41,955 nt of DNA, from assembly GCA_020060185.1 (NCBI GenBank), contig JAGVAS010000151.1, positions 1 through 41,955 on the forward strand. Direction: 5' to 3'. The translations under genes and the position numbers were made by a program. The notes under the pieces were generated by a model. The model saw nothing but the letters and a program-made list of their open reading frames with translations, was not told the DNA's origin and made no database searches. The number at the start of each line of letters is the position of its first letter. The stretch's first letter is position 1. This document shows positions 41,161 to 41,955 of this stretch, piece by piece. Origin of the DNA: Desulfovibrio sp. (GTDB lineage: Bacteria; Bacillota; Dethiobacteria; DTU022; UBA8154).

Positions 41161-41955
41161 TTAATTACACTTTAGACAACGCGCAGTTTGATGGTGAGTA
41201 TAGCTAGGAAAAAGGAGGGGGGAAATGCTCCTTGTTTCTACACCGTTTTGCTCCAGTTGACGACGATACTGGTAAACATGCTCAAGGGTAAGCTTTTTCA
41301 ACTTGATCTCCTTAGATTTTTGGGCAGCATGAAACCCTGCGCGTCGACCAAAGACAAGAATGTCAAGCAGCGAATTTCCCATAAGCCTGTTACGGCCATG
41401 AATTCCTCCGCTATTTTCCCCGGCGGCATAGAGGTTTTCTATACTTGTACGGCTGTATTTGTCAATTAAGAGACCCCCGTTCTGGTAATGGAGGGTCGGG
41501 TAAACCAAGATAGGCTCTTTGCGAATATTAATACCAAACCTGGCGAACTGTCTTAACATGGCTGGGAGCTGTCTTTCGATAGTCCCCTCACCGTGGAGCA
41601 GCTCGATCAGCGGAGAATCAAGCCAGACACCTGTCGAACCGTCAGGAGTGCTTATACCCTTCTTTTTGTAACTGCATTCCCTGATAATAGCAGCAGATTC
41701 CACATCACGGATTTCCAGGTGATAAACAAACTGTTCCCCATCAATATTCAGAGGTGTGGCGCCAAGACCGCGTACTTTTTCCGTCACCAGCAAACCCATG
41801 ATCTGGGAAGGAAAAACAACGCCGGTGGGGTGGTACTGAATGGTATCCATAAAGGTTAACCTGGCTCCCGCACGATAGCCCATGACCAGCCCATCACCAG
41901 TGGCACCATAGTGGTTGGTAGTGGGGAAACCCTGGAAATGAAGCCTCCCGGAGCC
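41161..41955 (-). CDS. Fumarate-reductase/succinate-dehydrogenase-family flavoprotein, 3' part
   Basis: The open frame continues to the right edge, so the N-terminal FAD-binding part is not seen. The visible 265 residues begin in the substrate domain (NHYGATGDGLVMGYRAGA, then FMDTIQYHPTGVV) and include PTLHYQNGGLLID and the FAD-proximal end NLYAAGENSGGIHGRNRLMG. The Arg in the latter stretch matches the proton-donor region of fumarate reductases. The protein ends soon after (ARCLKCN), without the long C-terminal domain of SdhA. It is convergent with the arg operon; the 91 bases between hold no clear terminator. Aspartate oxidase or another fumarate-type flavoenzyme cannot be excluded. Confidence 0.8.
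   Translation of the reverse strand, partial: GSGRLHFQGFPTTNHYGATGDGLVMGYRAGARLTFMDTIQYHPTGVVFPSQIMGLLVTEKVRGLGATPLNIDGEQFVYHLEIRDVESAAIIRECSYKKKGISTPDGSTGVWLDSPLIELLHGEGTIERQLPAMLRQFARFGINIRKEPILVYPTLHYQNGGLLIDKYSRTSIENLYAAGENSGGIHGRNRLMGNSLLDILVFGRRAGFHAAQKSKEIKLKKLTLEHVYQYRRQLEQNGVETRSISPLLFPSYTHHQTARCLKCN

Noticed and set aside
1-41955. CRISPR array
   Set aside because: No regularly spaced repeats of 25-40 bases were seen; the only dispersed repeats differ in spacing and structure.

Overview
The window reads as chromosomal DNA of an anaerobic, probably thermophilic, Gram-positive Firmicute of the Peptococcaceae / Desulfotomaculum / Thermincola type. This is inferred from the strong AGGAGG-type ribosome sites, many GTG and TTG starts, a T-box leader, an NAD-linked selenocysteine formate dehydrogenase, YfmF/YfmH, DegV and Asp23-type proteins. 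Species cannot be assigned from sequence alone.

Region 1 (1-6150) is an integrated element. A tyrosine recombinase lies against the 3' end of tRNA-Arg(CCU). The AT-rich cargo holds small unknown genes, the 5' stub of a DNA methylase, an intact two-gene type II restriction-modification system (methylase and endonuclease overlapping by ATGA) and a lysine-rich unknown protein. The left end of the element is not visible. Region 2 (6150-8746) lies between tRNA-Arg(CCU) and tRNA-Arg(CCG) and looks worn: a secreted protein whose signal peptide is out of frame with its body, a diguanylate cyclase divergent from an XRE regulator, and the first third of a nitrilase-family gene cut off next to the second tRNA.

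Region 3 (8844-20634) is core-like: a GT4 glycosyltransferase overlapping a large phosphatase-superfamily membrane protein, the M16 pair yfmF-yfmH, a DegV lipid-binding protein, a class III aminotransferase, a short prolyl-tRNA synthetase and a DUF362-ferredoxin protein. Region 4 (20635-27265) is a formate dehydrogenase locus: a possible small RNA, a NuoE-like subunit, a tiny Cys-rich protein, a NuoF-like subunit, FdhA and then FdhD. FdhA is read through an in-frame UGA as selenocysteine, with a SECIS hairpin directly behind it; annotated naively it would be split into two genes.

Region 5 (27400-31848) has a radical SAM/SPASM-like enzyme preceded by an eight-codon minigene (MKKIPPYC) with its own ribosome site, a convergent P-loop/Asp23 fusion protein, and a biotin-dependent carboxyltransferase subunit. 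Region 6 (32130-41069) is a full arginine operon, argC-J-B-D-F-G-H, under an arginine T-box with specifier CGC. Region 7 is the 3' part of a fumarate-reductase-family flavoprotein running off the right edge.

The most unusual structure is a dispersed repeat family seen three times (about 17641-17920, 31941-32080 and 37855-38405), always between genes. The fullest copy splits argF from argG and can fold into a closed helix of more than 20 bp enclosing several hairpins. It behaves like a mobile structured RNA. It may belong to the HEARO/omega-RNA class, but that is unproven here. The MKKIPPYC/radical SAM pair is the other candidate for an undescribed system.
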